Below, one piece after another: positions 50,382 through 60,141 of a DNA stretch of 64,000 nt. The notes under the pieces are model-generated. The model was not told the origin of the DNA. It searched no databases and saw only the letters and a program-made list of their open reading frames with translations. Every line of letters begins with the position of its first letter. Position 1 is the stretch's first letter. The position numbers were made by a program, and so were the translations under genes. The DNA is from Croceibacterium segetis (GTDB lineage: Bacteria > Pseudomonadota > Alphaproteobacteria > Sphingomonadales > Sphingomonadaceae). The DNA lies in assembly GCF_011320115.1 (NCBI RefSeq), contig NZ_JAANOZ010000010.1, forward strand, positions 1 through 64,000. The letters run 5' to 3'.

Positions 50382-52976
50382 ATGACGGGTATCACCAGCA
50401 GCGCTGTGGCGCGCATCGTTTTGGCAGCCGGGGTATCGGCAGTGGCCCTCTTGGCCGCGCCGGCGCCGGCCCAGGATCAGGCGGCGTCGGCTCAGGATAC
50501 AACGCAAGCTGGAGCCGCCGGCGCCACAGGGAGCGACGGAAATAGCGAAATCATCGTTACCGCGCAGTTCCGTGAACAGAACCTGCAGGACACGCCGCTG
50601 GCGATCACCGCCGTCAACGCGGCGATGCTCGAGGCGCGTAGTCAGACCGACATCAGCCAGGTCGCCAACCAGGCGCCGTCGGTAACGCTCAAGCCGCAAG
50701 GGGCCGCCTATGGGCCTTCGCTTGGGGCAAACATTCGCGGTGTCGGCCAGTTCGACTTCAATCCCGCGCTGGAACCCGGCGTCGGCTTTTACGTCGACGA
50801 TGTGTATTATGCCACATTGACGGGTTCGATCCTCGACCTGCTCGATCTCGACCGCGTGGAAGTGCTGCGCGGTCCGCAAGGCACTCTCGCCGGGCGCAAC
50901 TCGATCGGCGGGGCGATCAAGCTCTATTCGCAAAAGCCGGAAGGCAGCAATTCCGGCTCGGTGACGGCGACGTATGGAAGCCGCAATCGGATGGATCTTC
51001 GTGCCAGCGCCGATTTCAACCTGGCGCCGGGCATCGACATGCGCATCGCCGGCGTGTCGAAAAACCAGGAAGGCTACGTCAAACGCTACGACTTCGGTTG
51101 CGTTTACCCGGCCGGTGGCCCCGCCACCTTCACCCCGGCGTTTCCGACCGCGAGCAACCCGACGATGGCGCCGATGCTGGTCAACCCGGTCGGCGGCGTG
51201 CCGGCGCGGACCAACAATGCGAACTGCGTCACCGCCAAGGAAGGCGAAGTCGGTTTCATCGCCGGACGCGCTCAGCTTCGCATCCGCCCGACCGACACGC
51301 TCGATATCAACCTGATCGCCGACTACACGGATGACGATCGCGTCGGGGCGCCCACGGTCCTTCTTCTGCGCAAGTATCCCGACGGATCTATCGCTTCGCC
51401 GCACTACCCGCTGCCGCTGATTCCCGCCCCGGGTTCGTCGCCGCCGCAGAACTATGCCACTCCCACGCCAGGTTCGCGCGACATCAATCCGTTCGCGGCA
51501 CCCAGCAGCCTCTTGTCCTACGACAATCGGTTTCTCTGTGGGCCGTATTGCAACTTCGTTTCTTTCGACAACCCGGCCGACGGCCCGTTCCGCGCCTCGA
51601 CCGCGGACGGGCGGGTGCATTACAAGGGCTGGGGTTATTCCGGTCAGGTTGACTGGGACTTGTCCGATGCGCTGCAGGTCCAGTCGATCACTGCCTATCG
51701 TGGCTACCGCTCAATCTTCTCGAACGACAACGATGCTTCGCCGATGGCGCACAGCCTGGGGTATGGGCCTCTGACGTTCCGCTTCTTCAGCCAGGAACTG
51801 CGGCTCAACGGCTCGATCGGCAATACCATCGAATATACCCTGGGCGGCTATTACAGCGATCAAAAGTCGGTCTATGCCTCCTTCCAGGATTTGCGTTCCT
51901 CGGCCCTTGAGTTCCAACAGCGTGATCCGGTCAATGCGGACAGCAAGGCCGTTTTCCTGCACCTCTCGTGGAACCCGATCGAACCGCTCACCCTGATCGG
52001 CGGTGTTCGCTACACGAAGGAATCGAAGGACTACACGTACATCCGCGAAAAGCCGTACAACGATCCGACCTCGACCACTGCCAACGCGGTGCTCCCGCTC
52101 AACGGTACCATCGGCAAATACAGCGGCGATCGCGTGGACTATCGCGCAACCGCGCAATTCGCCGTCACCGACGACGTCATGGTCTATGCCCAGTTTTCGA
52201 CCGGCTACAAAGGCGGCGGCGTCAACCCGCGTCCGTTCTTCGTGCAGCAGGCGCTGCCGTTCGGACCGGAAACGCTTCAGGCTTACGAGGCGGGCCTGAA
52301 AACCGATCTGTTCAACCGCATGCTTCGCTTCAACGTCGCGGCCTTCCTCAGCAAATACAAGGATATGCAGCTTTCGCTCGGCAACTGCACCGCCATTACC
52401 GGTCCCGGCTTCGGTGCACCCTGCGCAATGCCGGTCAACGCCGGCGATGCCGACATCAAGGGCATAGAGGTCGAGGCATCGCTCCATCCTGTCACCGGGC
52501 TGAGCATCGACAGCTCGCTGAGCTACCTCGACTTCAAGTACAAGAAGTTCGGCTCGTACACCGCGGGCGCGACGACGGTATCGGTCGGCGGACCGACCAA
52601 TCTAAACGGACCCCAGTTCGGCGACTACGCGCCGTTCACTCCGAAGTGGAAGTGGAGCGCCGGGGTCCAGTACGAGATCGATCTCGGGACGGCGGGGTCG
52701 CTGACTCCGCGCTTCGACGCCGCCTATCAGAGCACGGTCTATACCGTATCGGCCAATCGCCCGAGCAACAGAATCGGCTCGTACACGCTAGCCAACGCGC
52801 GGCTCACATGGCGTAACGTCGGAAGGGACCTCGACGTGTCGCTCGAAGTGACGAACTTGTTCGACAAGTACTACCTGCTGACGATTTTCGATCAGACCAC
52901 GGGCGGTCAGGGCTATGCCACGGGGCAGCCGGGCCGGCCGCAGGAATGGGCGGTCTCACTCAAGAAGAAGTTCTAG
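50382..52976 (+). CDS. TonB-dependent receptor, sphingomonad catabolic type
   Basis: An 864-residue receptor: signal peptide ending PAPAQDQ, a Q/A/G-rich linker, TonB box NSEIIVTAQ, a plug with DTPLAITAVNAAMLEARS and RVEVLRGPQGTLAGRNSIGGAIKL, then a 22-strand barrel ending KKKF. This length and the GPQGTLAGRN motif are those of catabolic receptors that take up aromatic or plant-derived molecules in sphingomonads. ATG at 50382 has GGGAGGATTGC before it. Divergent from the LysR gene and closed by a classic terminator. Confidence 0.92.
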   Translation: MTGITSSAVARIVLAAGVSAVALLAAPAPAQDQAASAQDTTQAGAAGATGSDGNSEIIVTAQFREQNLQDTPLAITAVNAAMLEARSQTDISQVANQAPSVTLKPQGAAYGPSLGANIRGVGQFDFNPALEPGVGFYVDDVYYATLTGSILDLLDLDRVEVLRGPQGTLAGRNSIGGAIKLYSQKPEGSNSGSVTATYGSRNRMDLRASADFNLAPGIDMRIAGVSKNQEGYVKRYDFGCVYPAGGPATFTPAFPTASNPTMAPMLVNPVGGVPARTNNANCVTAKEGEVGFIAGRAQLRIRPTDTLDINLIADYTDDDRVGAPTVLLLRKYPDGSIASPHYPLPLIPAPGSSPPQNYATPTPGSRDINPFAAPSSLLSYDNRFLCGPYCNFVSFDNPADGPFRASTADGRVHYKGWGYSGQVDWDLSDALQVQSITAYRGYRSIFSNDNDASPMAHSLGYGPLTFRFFSQELRLNGSIGNTIEYTLGGYYSDQKSVYASFQDLRSSALEFQQRDPVNADSKAVFLHLSWNPIEPLTLIGGVRYTKESKDYTYIREKPYNDPTSTTANAVLPLNGTIGKYSGDRVDYRATAQFAVTDDVMVYAQFSTGYKGGGVNPRPFFVQQALPFGPETLQAYEAGLKTDLFNRMLRFNVAAFLSKYKDMQLSLGNCTAITGPGFGAPCAMPVNAGDADIKGIEVEASLHPVTGLSIDSSLSYLDFKYKKFGSYTAGATTVSVGGPTNLNGPQFGDYAPFTPKWKWSAGVQYEIDLGTAGSLTPRFDAAYQSTVYTVSANRPSNRIGSYTLANARLTWRNVGRDLDVSLEVTNLFDKYYLLTIFDQTTGGQGYATGQPGRPQEWAVSLKKKF

Positions 52977-53002
52977 ATTCGGCGCACTAGAGCGGTTCAC
53001 AG

Positions 53003-53034
53003 AAGGGGCGGCCCATCGGGTCGCCCCTTTTTTT
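53003..53034 (+). terminator. Rho-independent terminator after the TonB receptor
   Basis: GGGGCG-G-CCC pairs with GGG-T-CGCCCC around a short loop, followed by seven T residues (53028-53034). Confidence 0.85.
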
Positions 53035-53071
53035 GCCGGTCAGTCGGGAAATAGAGGCACGGTCTGTCTGA

Positions 53072-54154
53072 TCACAACTGTCTGCGATCGGTTTTCAGGC
53101 CCATAAGTGCGGCCGCATTCTCGCTCTCGATCCGGAGGAGTTGCTCCGCGGAGAGCCCCACGCGCTCCAGAGCCGCGCGGGAGGCCGCCAGCGTGCCCCA
53201 GGGGAAGTCCGTGCCATATAGAATATGGTCGGGCGGCAACCATGCGGTCAACGCGGCCATAGCCGGCTTGCCTGTGACGCTGGCGGTATCGACGTAGATT
53301 CGCGACAGTGCCGCCGGGGCCCCCTCGGGGACCTTGGCCCCGAGCGATGGATCGACAAATCCCATCGCGATTACGCGCTCCGTCACCATCGGCAAGGCGC
53401 CGCCGCCATGTGAGAAGATGAAGCGGATATTGGGATGGGCGCTCAAGGTGCCCGACCACAGAAGGCTAGCGATCGTGCGAGCCGTGTCGACGGGGAACTC
53501 GATGAGCGGCGTGGCGAGGCCGGGCACCAGCCCTGCGCAACAAGGTGCGTCGGTCGGGTGGACGTAGACCAAGGCACCGCGCCGGTTCAGCCACTCGAAC
53601 AGCGGCTTGAAGCGAGCCTCGCCGAGATATCCTCCGCCGTAGTTGCTCAGCATGCCCACGCCGCGACACCCTGAGAGGGCCAGCGCACGCTCGGCCTCCC
53701 TTATGGCGGAGTCTACGTCGGGCAGCGGCAGGGCGGCAAAGAACTTGAAGCGGTCCGGGTGGTCCTTGCACAAGCCGGCGGCATAATCGTTGCATGCTCT
53801 CGCCAGTTCCACTGCCTGCAGGTCGTCTCCGAAATGAACTCCCGGCGAGGAAATCGACAAGATCGCCGTGCCGACAACCGCCTCGTCCATCGCTGCCAGC
53901 GAGGCTTCCGGGGTCCACGCCAGCACCGCCGACACGCCGGTGGCGAACTTGTCCAGCCAGGGCTTCGCGAGAGGCTTGTAGAACGGCGGCAGGAAATGAT
54001 GGTGGACGTCGATCGCTGCCCTCACGAACCGGGGGGCGTCGGCAGCGCGGGCGGGCGCGCCGCGCGCCAGCGTGGCCGCGGTTCCGGCGAGCACGTAGCG
54101 TCGAGTACAGCCCGAAAGGCGCGAAATCTCGCCAGAGAGCTTTGCATCCGTCAC
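53072..54154 (-). CDS. Metal-dependent amidohydrolase, aromatic-acid decarboxylase type
   Basis: A 360-residue amidohydrolase-2 protein. Metal ligands are visible: DVHHHFLPP (His-x-His) near residue 50, YVHPTD, FSHGGGALP and the final Asp in GTDFPWG. This is the pattern of non-oxidative decarboxylases (6-methylsalicylate, gamma-resorcylate, 5-carboxyvanillate). The N terminus has a twin-Arg-like signal (CTRRYVLAGTAATLARGAPARAADA), unusual for this family, so the enzyme may be exported. GTG start at 54154 with AAAGGAG before it. Divergent from the MFS carrier. Confidence 0.85.
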   Translation of the reverse strand: MTDAKLSGEISRLSGCTRRYVLAGTAATLARGAPARAADAPRFVRAAIDVHHHFLPPFYKPLAKPWLDKFATGVSAVLAWTPEASLAAMDEAVVGTAILSISSPGVHFGDDLQAVELARACNDYAAGLCKDHPDRFKFFAALPLPDVDSAIREAERALALSGCRGVGMLSNYGGGYLGEARFKPLFEWLNRRGALVYVHPTDAPCCAGLVPGLATPLIEFPVDTARTIASLLWSGTLSAHPNIRFIFSHGGGALPMVTERVIAMGFVDPSLGAKVPEGAPAALSRIYVDTASVTGKPAMAALTAWLPPDHILYGTDFPWGTLAASRAALERVGLSAEQLLRIESENAAALMGLKTDRRQL

Positions 54155-54167
54155 GGCCAGCTCCTTT

Positions 54168-54187
54168 AATTCCGCTGTTCCGGAATT
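54168..54187. promoter_or_regulatory. Inverted repeat AATTCCG-N6-CGGAATT
   Basis: Seven-base perfect arms with a 6-base spacer in the gap between the divergent amidohydrolase and MFS genes. A related GGAAT-N4-ATTCC lies at 55494 before the TonB receptor. Confidence 0.5.
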
Positions 54188-54237
54188 TTATCGGTTAAAG
54201 CTGGGCTGCGTGCAATAGGTGCGCCAACGGGGAGGAG

Positions 54238-55488
54238 ATGATGGACGCTCGGGGTCACCATCTTGCGCATGAATCGTGGCGGGAGTTCGCGCTCGGATGG
54301 CGAGTGCTTCTCGGCGCGTCGTTCGGCGTAGGGCTCGGGGTCTCGGGCCTGCTGACTTACAACCTGGGCCTGTTCACCACTGATCTGGAATACCAGATCG
54401 GCCTCACTCCCGCGACATATGGCGGTGTGCTCCTCGGCCTCAACCTGGCGCTCGCGCTGGCGATGCCCCTCGTCGGACGCCTTGTCGACCGGTTTGGCCC
54501 GAGAGCGGTTGCTGCCACGGGTTCGGCCATCCTTGCCGTCGGGTTCCTGGCGCTTTCGCGCACCCAGTCGGTCGCCTTCTACGCCGCCGCGTTGGTTGTG
54601 ATCGGCTTCTGCGCCAGCTTGTCCGCACCGGTCGCGCACACTCGCGCGGTGGCTGGAATTTTCGCGCGGCGCCGCGGGCTGGCGCTTGGGATAACCCAGA
54701 TCGGGATCGGTCTAGCGGCCGCGCTCGTGCCGCCGCTCGTTGCTGCACAAATCGTCAGCGGCGGCTGGCGCAGCGGGTTCGTCCTTCTGGCCGCGCTGGC
54801 GGCGGGCGCGCTCGTGCCGATTTCTTTGGGTCTCCCCGGCAAGCGAAGAGGCGAAGTCCCGGCCGCTCGACCAGACAAGGGCGCGGCCTCGCTTTCGTCA
54901 TCGGTAACATTCTGGCTTCAGCTAGCCGCCTTCACGAGCATGGCGCTCGCCTTCATCGGGATCATTGCCCATTTCGTCCCGATGCTGCGCTCGAGCGGTA
55001 TTTCGCTTCCGGAGGCCGGAGCGCTCGCCGGTGCGATCGGCTTGTCGGTGATCGTCACTCGCCTCATCGTCGGCTGGCTCGCCGATCATGTACAACCCGC
55101 GTGGCTCGGCGCGGCGAGTTGCCTGATTTGCGCGGCGGGAGCCCTCGGACTGGCCGTGGGCGGCCCGGGCCTGGCGTTCCCGGCCGCGCTGACGCTGGGC
55201 TGCGCGATTGGCGCGGAAGCCGATCTGATTGGCATACTCACGGCCCGGAACTTCCCCTTGGACGCCTACAGCCGGGCCTATTCCGCGCAGTATGCGGCGT
55301 TCACTGTGGCCGGTGGTCTCAGCCCTTTGCTTGTCGGAATGCTCGTCGAAGAAACCGGCAACTATCGCGCGCCGCTGCTCGCAAGCGGCGTTCTGCTGGT
55401 GATTCCGGTGGCGTTGTTTGCCGTGCTCGCGCGCAGGAATCCGCCCCTTCCGCCCGCCCGATCGCCAGTCTCTGAAATTAATTCTTGA
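54238..55488 (+). CDS. MFS transporter, monocarboxylate/oxalate-formate-like type
   Basis: A 416-residue, 12-helix MFS protein. GRLVDRFGPRAVAATGSAIL is the loop 2-3 signature; the region LSAPVAHTRAVAGIFARRRGLALGITQIG is typical of the OxlT/MCT-like branch. GGGGAGGAG precedes ATGATG. It probably imports an organic acid, most likely an aromatic one given its position before a TonB receptor and the ring-cleavage genes. Confidence 0.82.
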   Translation: MMDARGHHLAHESWREFALGWRVLLGASFGVGLGVSGLLTYNLGLFTTDLEYQIGLTPATYGGVLLGLNLALALAMPLVGRLVDRFGPRAVAATGSAILAVGFLALSRTQSVAFYAAALVVIGFCASLSAPVAHTRAVAGIFARRRGLALGITQIGIGLAAALVPPLVAAQIVSGGWRSGFVLLAALAAGALVPISLGLPGKRRGEVPAARPDKGAASLSSSVTFWLQLAAFTSMALAFIGIIAHFVPMLRSSGISLPEAGALAGAIGLSVIVTRLIVGWLADHVQPAWLGAASCLICAAGALGLAVGGPGLAFPAALTLGCAIGAEADLIGILTARNFPLDAYSRAYSAQYAAFTVAGGLSPLLVGMLVEETGNYRAPLLASGVLLVIPVALFAVLARRNPPLPPARSPVSEINS

Positions 55489-55493
55489 TAGCC

Positions 55494-55507
55494 GGAATAA
55501 AAATTCC
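55494..55507. promoter_or_regulatory. Inverted repeat GGAAT-AAAA-ATTCC
   Basis: Five-base perfect arms in an AT-rich gap before the TonB receptor gene, preceded by CC as in the site at 54168 (CCGGAAT). The shared CCGGAAT element suggests one regulator for both promoters. Confidence 0.4.
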
Positions 55508-55546
55508 TAGCATCCAGAATATAAGACAAACGTGGGGAGATTTCAG

Positions 55547-58045
55547 ATGAGCAGGAAGCTTTTGCTCGGCGTGTCGGCCGCGGCCCTCGCGCTGCCCTTG
55601 CGCGCGCAGGCACAAGATGCGGCGCCGGTGCCGCAGAGCACTCCCGAGGCGAATTCGGCCAACGGCGCCGCAGTGGCACCGGCGGATCCCGAAGAAGAGG
55701 GCGGGCTGGGCCAGATCATCGTCACCGCCCAGCGCGTCGAGGAAAGCAGTCAACGCGCGCCGATCGCCATCGACGTGGTGTCGCCCGAGGAACTGGTGCG
55801 GCAGAACGTGATTCGCGCGGAAGACCTTTCCCGCACAAGTACCGCGCTTTCGGCGACGGGCAGCACGGGCGGCCCGACCACGGTGTTCTTCGTCCGCGGC
55901 GTGGGTAACGCGACCGTCAATGCCTACTCGGATCCGGCGATCTCGTTCAATTACGATGGCGTCTACATCGGCCGGCCGAGCTCGACTTCGGGCGTGTTTT
56001 ACGATCTCCAGCGGGTCGAAGTGCTCAAGGGCCCGCAGGGAACGCTTTACGGCCGCAATGCGACTGGAGGCGCGATCAACGTTATCCCCAACCGGCCGAA
56101 GCTGGACGACACTTCGGTCGATTTCTCACTGGGCTACGGCAATTACGATTGGCTGACGGGCCAGGCGGCGGTCAACGTGCCGCTCGGCGACAAGGTTGCC
56201 GTGCGCGTCGCCGGCTCTCTGTCCAATCATGACGGATTCCAGAGCGACGGCACCGGCAAGCAGCGCGAGTATGCCGGCCGCTTCCAGATTTACGCCGAGC
56301 CGACCGACCAGCTCAGCCTTCGCCTGGCGGCTGACGCCTCGCATCACGGCGGCAGCAGCCCCAGCGGTTTCTATCTCGGCAAGGTCGATCCGACCTTCGG
56401 TCCGACCGGGTTCGCCGGCTACAGTTTCACGCCGACGGGCTTTTCGCCCAGGCAAGGGCTGTTCGACCCCGCCTCGCAGGCGCTCCTCGCCTCGCGCTTC
56501 GTTTCGCAGGCCGGGCGGGCCGGCCAGGTGGTCGATGGCTTCCCGTTCAACGACGACGACTATTGGGGTGTTACGGGCGAGCTGAATTACGAAACCGACG
56601 CCGGTACGCTCACAATCCAACCCGCCTATCGCGAGGCCAAGCTCGCCTACCAGTTCAACGGCGTGTTCCGCGGCGCCTTCTCGGCTGAGAAGGACAAGCA
56701 GACGAGCCTCGAGGCGCGCTGGGCCGGCGACATCGGCACTGCGATCGACTACCTGATCGGCGGCATCTATTTCGACGAGAACATCGCCGCCACTGCGCGC
56801 TACGACCAGCAGATCCTGACGCCTTACCAGGACTTCACGACCGGAACGAAATCGTGGGCGGGCTTCGGGAAAGTCACGGTTCATGCGACCGACAAGCTGA
56901 GCCTGACGGCGGCCGGCCGCTACACCGCGGACAAGAAGCGGTTCGACGGCACCTCCAACGTCTACATCCTGTTCTGCGGAAATCCCGCGCCGCCGCAGGA
57001 TTTCTGCCCCAACCTGCCGTTCATTCCCGTGCTCGAGACGGAGCAGCAGTTCATCGACTTCTACACCTCGCGCGGAATTCCGATAACACCGGTGCCGCTG
57101 TTCGTGCTGCCGCCGTTTGCCGGAGGCTCGCAGACCGCGCCGTTCGTCCTGCGTTCGCCGATCGTGATCAATTCGGGCCTCAACAACGACAAGTTCACCT
57201 ATCGGCTGGCCGCGCAGTACGACATCACCCCGCGCAACATGGTCTACGCCAGCTTCGAGACCGGCTACCACGCCGGCGGGTTCTCGTTCGCCCGCGGGGT
57301 GGAGACCTACAAGCCCGAGACGATCGATGCCTACACCGTGGGCAGCAAGAACCGCTTCTTCGGCAATACGCTGCAGGTCAACCTCGAGGCGTTCCTGTGG
57401 AAGTACAGGAACCAGCAGTTCAGCCAGTTCGGCTACGACCTCGGCAATCCGCCGGCGACGGTCTTCCTCACCCGCAACATCGGCGACAGCACGATCAAGG
57501 GGGTCGATCTCGACGTCGACCTGAAGCCGACCCGAAACACTCTGCTGTCGGCCTCGGTGCAATACCTGCACGCGGTGTACGACAGCTTCACCTACTTTGT
57601 GCCGAACCAGGGGCTGCCGCCCAACTCGACCTGCGCCTATGCGCCGATCACGCAGACGGTCAACGGCGTCCCGCTGGCGCTGTACCAGATCGACTGCTCG
57701 GGCAAGCCAGCGTTCAATTCGCCCAAGTGGTCGTTGATCCTCAATGGCGAGCAGACGATCCCGTTCGATACCTTCCATGTCGTCCTTCAGGCCGGAACCC
57801 GCTATCGCAGCTCGAGCTACTCGACGGCGGACTACCTGCCGTTCCTGCAGTCGAAGGGGAACTTCGTGAGCGACGCGTCGATCACCTTGGGCACAAACGA
57901 TGACCGGATGTTCGTGAGCGTTTATGTGCGCAATCTCGAGAACAGTCGGCGCCAGCTCGGCGGCACCGTCAACACCGCCAACCTCGTGGTCTCGGCCGTC
58001 GAGCAGCCGCGAACCTACGGTGTCCGGATAGGCGGCAAGTTCTAG
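55547..58045 (+). CDS. TonB-dependent receptor, sphingomonad catabolic type
   Basis: An 832-residue receptor: signal peptide (MSRKLLLGVSAAALALPLRAQAQ), acidic linker, TonB box GQIIVTAQRVEE, plug with APIAIDVVSPEELVRQ and RVEVLKGPQGTLYGRNATGGAINVIPNRP, long barrel ending GKF. ATG at 55547 follows GGGGAGATTTCAG. It lies upstream of the extradiol dioxygenase by about 30 bases, so it should import the substrate of the ring-cleavage pathway. Confidence 0.92.
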   Translation: MSRKLLLGVSAAALALPLRAQAQDAAPVPQSTPEANSANGAAVAPADPEEEGGLGQIIVTAQRVEESSQRAPIAIDVVSPEELVRQNVIRAEDLSRTSTALSATGSTGGPTTVFFVRGVGNATVNAYSDPAISFNYDGVYIGRPSSTSGVFYDLQRVEVLKGPQGTLYGRNATGGAINVIPNRPKLDDTSVDFSLGYGNYDWLTGQAAVNVPLGDKVAVRVAGSLSNHDGFQSDGTGKQREYAGRFQIYAEPTDQLSLRLAADASHHGGSSPSGFYLGKVDPTFGPTGFAGYSFTPTGFSPRQGLFDPASQALLASRFVSQAGRAGQVVDGFPFNDDDYWGVTGELNYETDAGTLTIQPAYREAKLAYQFNGVFRGAFSAEKDKQTSLEARWAGDIGTAIDYLIGGIYFDENIAATARYDQQILTPYQDFTTGTKSWAGFGKVTVHATDKLSLTAAGRYTADKKRFDGTSNVYILFCGNPAPPQDFCPNLPFIPVLETEQQFIDFYTSRGIPITPVPLFVLPPFAGGSQTAPFVLRSPIVINSGLNNDKFTYRLAAQYDITPRNMVYASFETGYHAGGFSFARGVETYKPETIDAYTVGSKNRFFGNTLQVNLEAFLWKYRNQQFSQFGYDLGNPPATVFLTRNIGDSTIKGVDLDVDLKPTRNTLLSASVQYLHAVYDSFTYFVPNQGLPPNSTCAYAPITQTVNGVPLALYQIDCSGKPAFNSPKWSLILNGEQTIPFDTFHVVLQAGTRYRSSSYSTADYLPFLQSKGNFVSDASITLGTNDDRMFVSVYVRNLENSRRQLGGTVNTANLVVSAVEQPRTYGVRIGGKF

Positions 58046-58077
58046 CCGTCCACAGCAAACCCATGGAGCAACAGAGC

Positions 58078-58986
58078 ATGTCCGCGAGCGTTACCGATCT
58101 TCAATACATCGCCCTGGCAGTGCCGGATCTCGCGGCAGAGCGCGAGTTCTTCGGCAAGACCTGGGGCCTCGCCGAAGTGGGCGAGGAAGATGGCAGGATC
58201 CTGTTCGCGGCCGAAGGGTCGCCGCATCCCTACGTGATCAGCCTTCGCGAGGACGGCGAGCGAAAGACCGACCTCATCGGTTTCTCCGCGGCTTCGCGGG
58301 AAGATGTCGACGCGCTGTTCGGGCAAGTCCAGGCAGCCGGCGCGAAGGTCATCTCGCCGCCGGGCGAGATAAAGGGCGCGGCGGGCAATTATGGCTTCCG
58401 TTTCTTCGATCCCGACGGCCGGGCGATGGAAGTGATCACCGGCGGCACGCCGCGCGCCCATCGCACGCTCGAGCGTGGCGAGGCGATACCTGTCGGCATC
58501 AGCCACGTGGTGTTCCATTCGCCGAACCATGTCGGCCTAGCCGAGTTCTACCAGAACGCCCTCGGGTTTCGTCTTTCGGACTGGATCGGCACTTTCATGG
58601 TCTTCCTGCGCTGCAACCCGGTGCATCATCGCCTGGCGATCCTGCCGGGGCCGCCGGCCCTCAATCACATCGCCTTCGACGTCAGCTCGATCGACGAGCT
58701 CATGCGCGGGCTTGCCCGGATGCATGAGAAGGGCGTCAAGCTCAGCTGGGGTCCCGGCCGCCATACCGCGGGTAACAACACCTTCTGCTATTTCCTCACG
58801 CCCAACGGCAACGCGGTGGAATACACGTCCGACTTGGAAGAGGTGGACGATTCGACCTGGCAACCGCAGACCTATGAAGCGAAGCCGGAGATCACCGACC
58901 AGTGGGGCACCGGACGAATTCTTACCGGCAACGTCCCGCACGCCGAAATGACCCCTGACAAGGGATTGTGGCAGGTTCCGGCCTGA
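58078..58986 (+). CDS. Type I extradiol dioxygenase (VOC fold)
   Basis: A 302-residue two-domain VOC protein. Iron ligands His143 (GISHVVF), His197 (LNHIAFD) and Glu248 (NAVEYT) are in place, so it should cleave a catechol next to a hydroxyl with O2. ATG at 58078 has GGAG nine bases before; an ATG at 58063 lacks a ribosome site. It lies 32 bases after the TonB receptor, and its product should be passed to a hydrolase; the next genes are a flavin hydroxylase and a fumarylacetoacetate-hydrolase-family protein. Confidence 0.9.
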   Translation: MSASVTDLQYIALAVPDLAAEREFFGKTWGLAEVGEEDGRILFAAEGSPHPYVISLREDGERKTDLIGFSAASREDVDALFGQVQAAGAKVISPPGEIKGAAGNYGFRFFDPDGRAMEVITGGTPRAHRTLERGEAIPVGISHVVFHSPNHVGLAEFYQNALGFRLSDWIGTFMVFLRCNPVHHRLAILPGPPALNHIAFDVSSIDELMRGLARMHEKGVKLSWGPGRHTAGNNTFCYFLTPNGNAVEYTSDLEEVDDSTWQPQTYEAKPEITDQWGTGRILTGNVPHAEMTPDKGLWQVPA

Positions 58987-59008
58987 GCGCGACCGCGGGA
59001 GGATTGCG

Positions 59009-60127
59009 ATGATCGGCAAGGTTTTGGTGGTCGGCGGCGGCGTCGGCGGGATGAGCACGGCGCTGGCGCTTGCCCGCAGAGGCGTTCAGGTTGAGCTGGC
59101 CGACGCCGACCGGCACTGGCGCGCCTATGGGGCGGGGATCAGCGTCACGGGCCTGTCGCTCAGGGCTTTCGCCGATCTGGGGATTCTCGACGAAGTCCGC
59201 GAAAAGGGCTTTGTTGGCGGCGGCATACGCCTGCGCGGTGCCGATGGCGGCGTGATCATGGAGACGCCGCCCATTTCCGCTGAGGCGCCGCCGATCGCCC
59301 GCAGCGGCGGGATCATGCGCCCGGTCCTGCACGAGATAATGTCGCGCCGGGTTCGCGAGGCCGGCGTTCGCGTCACGCTCGGCGCGGAGATCGCCGACTT
59401 TGCGCAAGCCGACGGTGGAGTTCGGGTCGTCTTTCCGGATGGGCGCGCCGAACGCTTCGACCTCGTCGTTGCGGCGGACGGCATCTTCTCCAAGACACGC
59501 GGTGCGCTGTTCCCCGAAGCACCGCGGCCGCGCTTCACCGGCCAGGGCTGCTGGCGCATCGTCGCCGATCGGCCGCCGGAGGTGGACCGCGCCGAGATGT
59601 GGCTCGGCGGCCCGGTAAAGCTCGGATTCAATCCGGTGTCGCAAGGCAAGATGTATGCCTTCATTCTCGAGCACGTGCCCGACAATCCCTGGTATGCGCC
59701 CGAAGAGCAGCTTCCCCACGTCGCCGAGTTGCTGGCCCCGTACGGCGGATACGTGCCGGCGGTCCGTGACAGCCTCGGCGAAGCGTCGCTGGTCAATTAC
59801 CGTCCGCTCGAATGCCTGATGCTGCCGGCCCCATGGCACAAGGGACGAATTGTCATGATCGGCGATGCCGTTCACGCAACCACGCCGCACATGGCGTCGG
59901 GCGCGGGCATGGCGGTCGAGGATGGCCTCGTGCTCGCAGACGAGCTGGCCAGGCATGACGACGTTTCAGAGGCGCTGGCCGGTTTCACCGCCCGCCGCTT
60001 CGAACGCGCGCGAATGGTGGTCGAGAACTCGGTGCGCATCGGTGAGATCGAGATGGCGGGAGGCAACCAGATGGATGCCAACGCGATGCTCGGCGACACG
60101 ATGCAGAAGCTGCAGCAACCCTACTGA
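59009..60127 (+). CDS. FAD-dependent aromatic hydroxylase (PHBH/salicylate-hydroxylase fold)
   Basis: A 372-residue class A flavoprotein monooxygenase: VLVVGGGVGGMSTALALARRG (FAD), LVVAADGIFSKTR (the DG motif for NADPH and FAD) and VMIGDAVHATTPHMASGAGMAVEDG (GD motif). It should hydroxylate a phenolic ring, for example oxidative decarboxylation of a hydroxybenzoate, to make the catechol for the extradiol enzyme encoded just before. No C-terminal third domain, so of the shorter type. GGGAGGATTGCG precedes the ATG. Confidence 0.9.
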   Translation: MIGKVLVVGGGVGGMSTALALARRGVQVELADADRHWRAYGAGISVTGLSLRAFADLGILDEVREKGFVGGGIRLRGADGGVIMETPPISAEAPPIARSGGIMRPVLHEIMSRRVREAGVRVTLGAEIADFAQADGGVRVVFPDGRAERFDLVVAADGIFSKTRGALFPEAPRPRFTGQGCWRIVADRPPEVDRAEMWLGGPVKLGFNPVSQGKMYAFILEHVPDNPWYAPEEQLPHVAELLAPYGGYVPAVRDSLGEASLVNYRPLECLMLPAPWHKGRIVMIGDAVHATTPHMASGAGMAVEDGLVLADELARHDDVSEALAGFTARRFERARMVVENSVRIGEIEMAGGNQMDANAMLGDTMQKLQQPY

Positions 60128-60141
60128 CCGCTGGAGAGACG

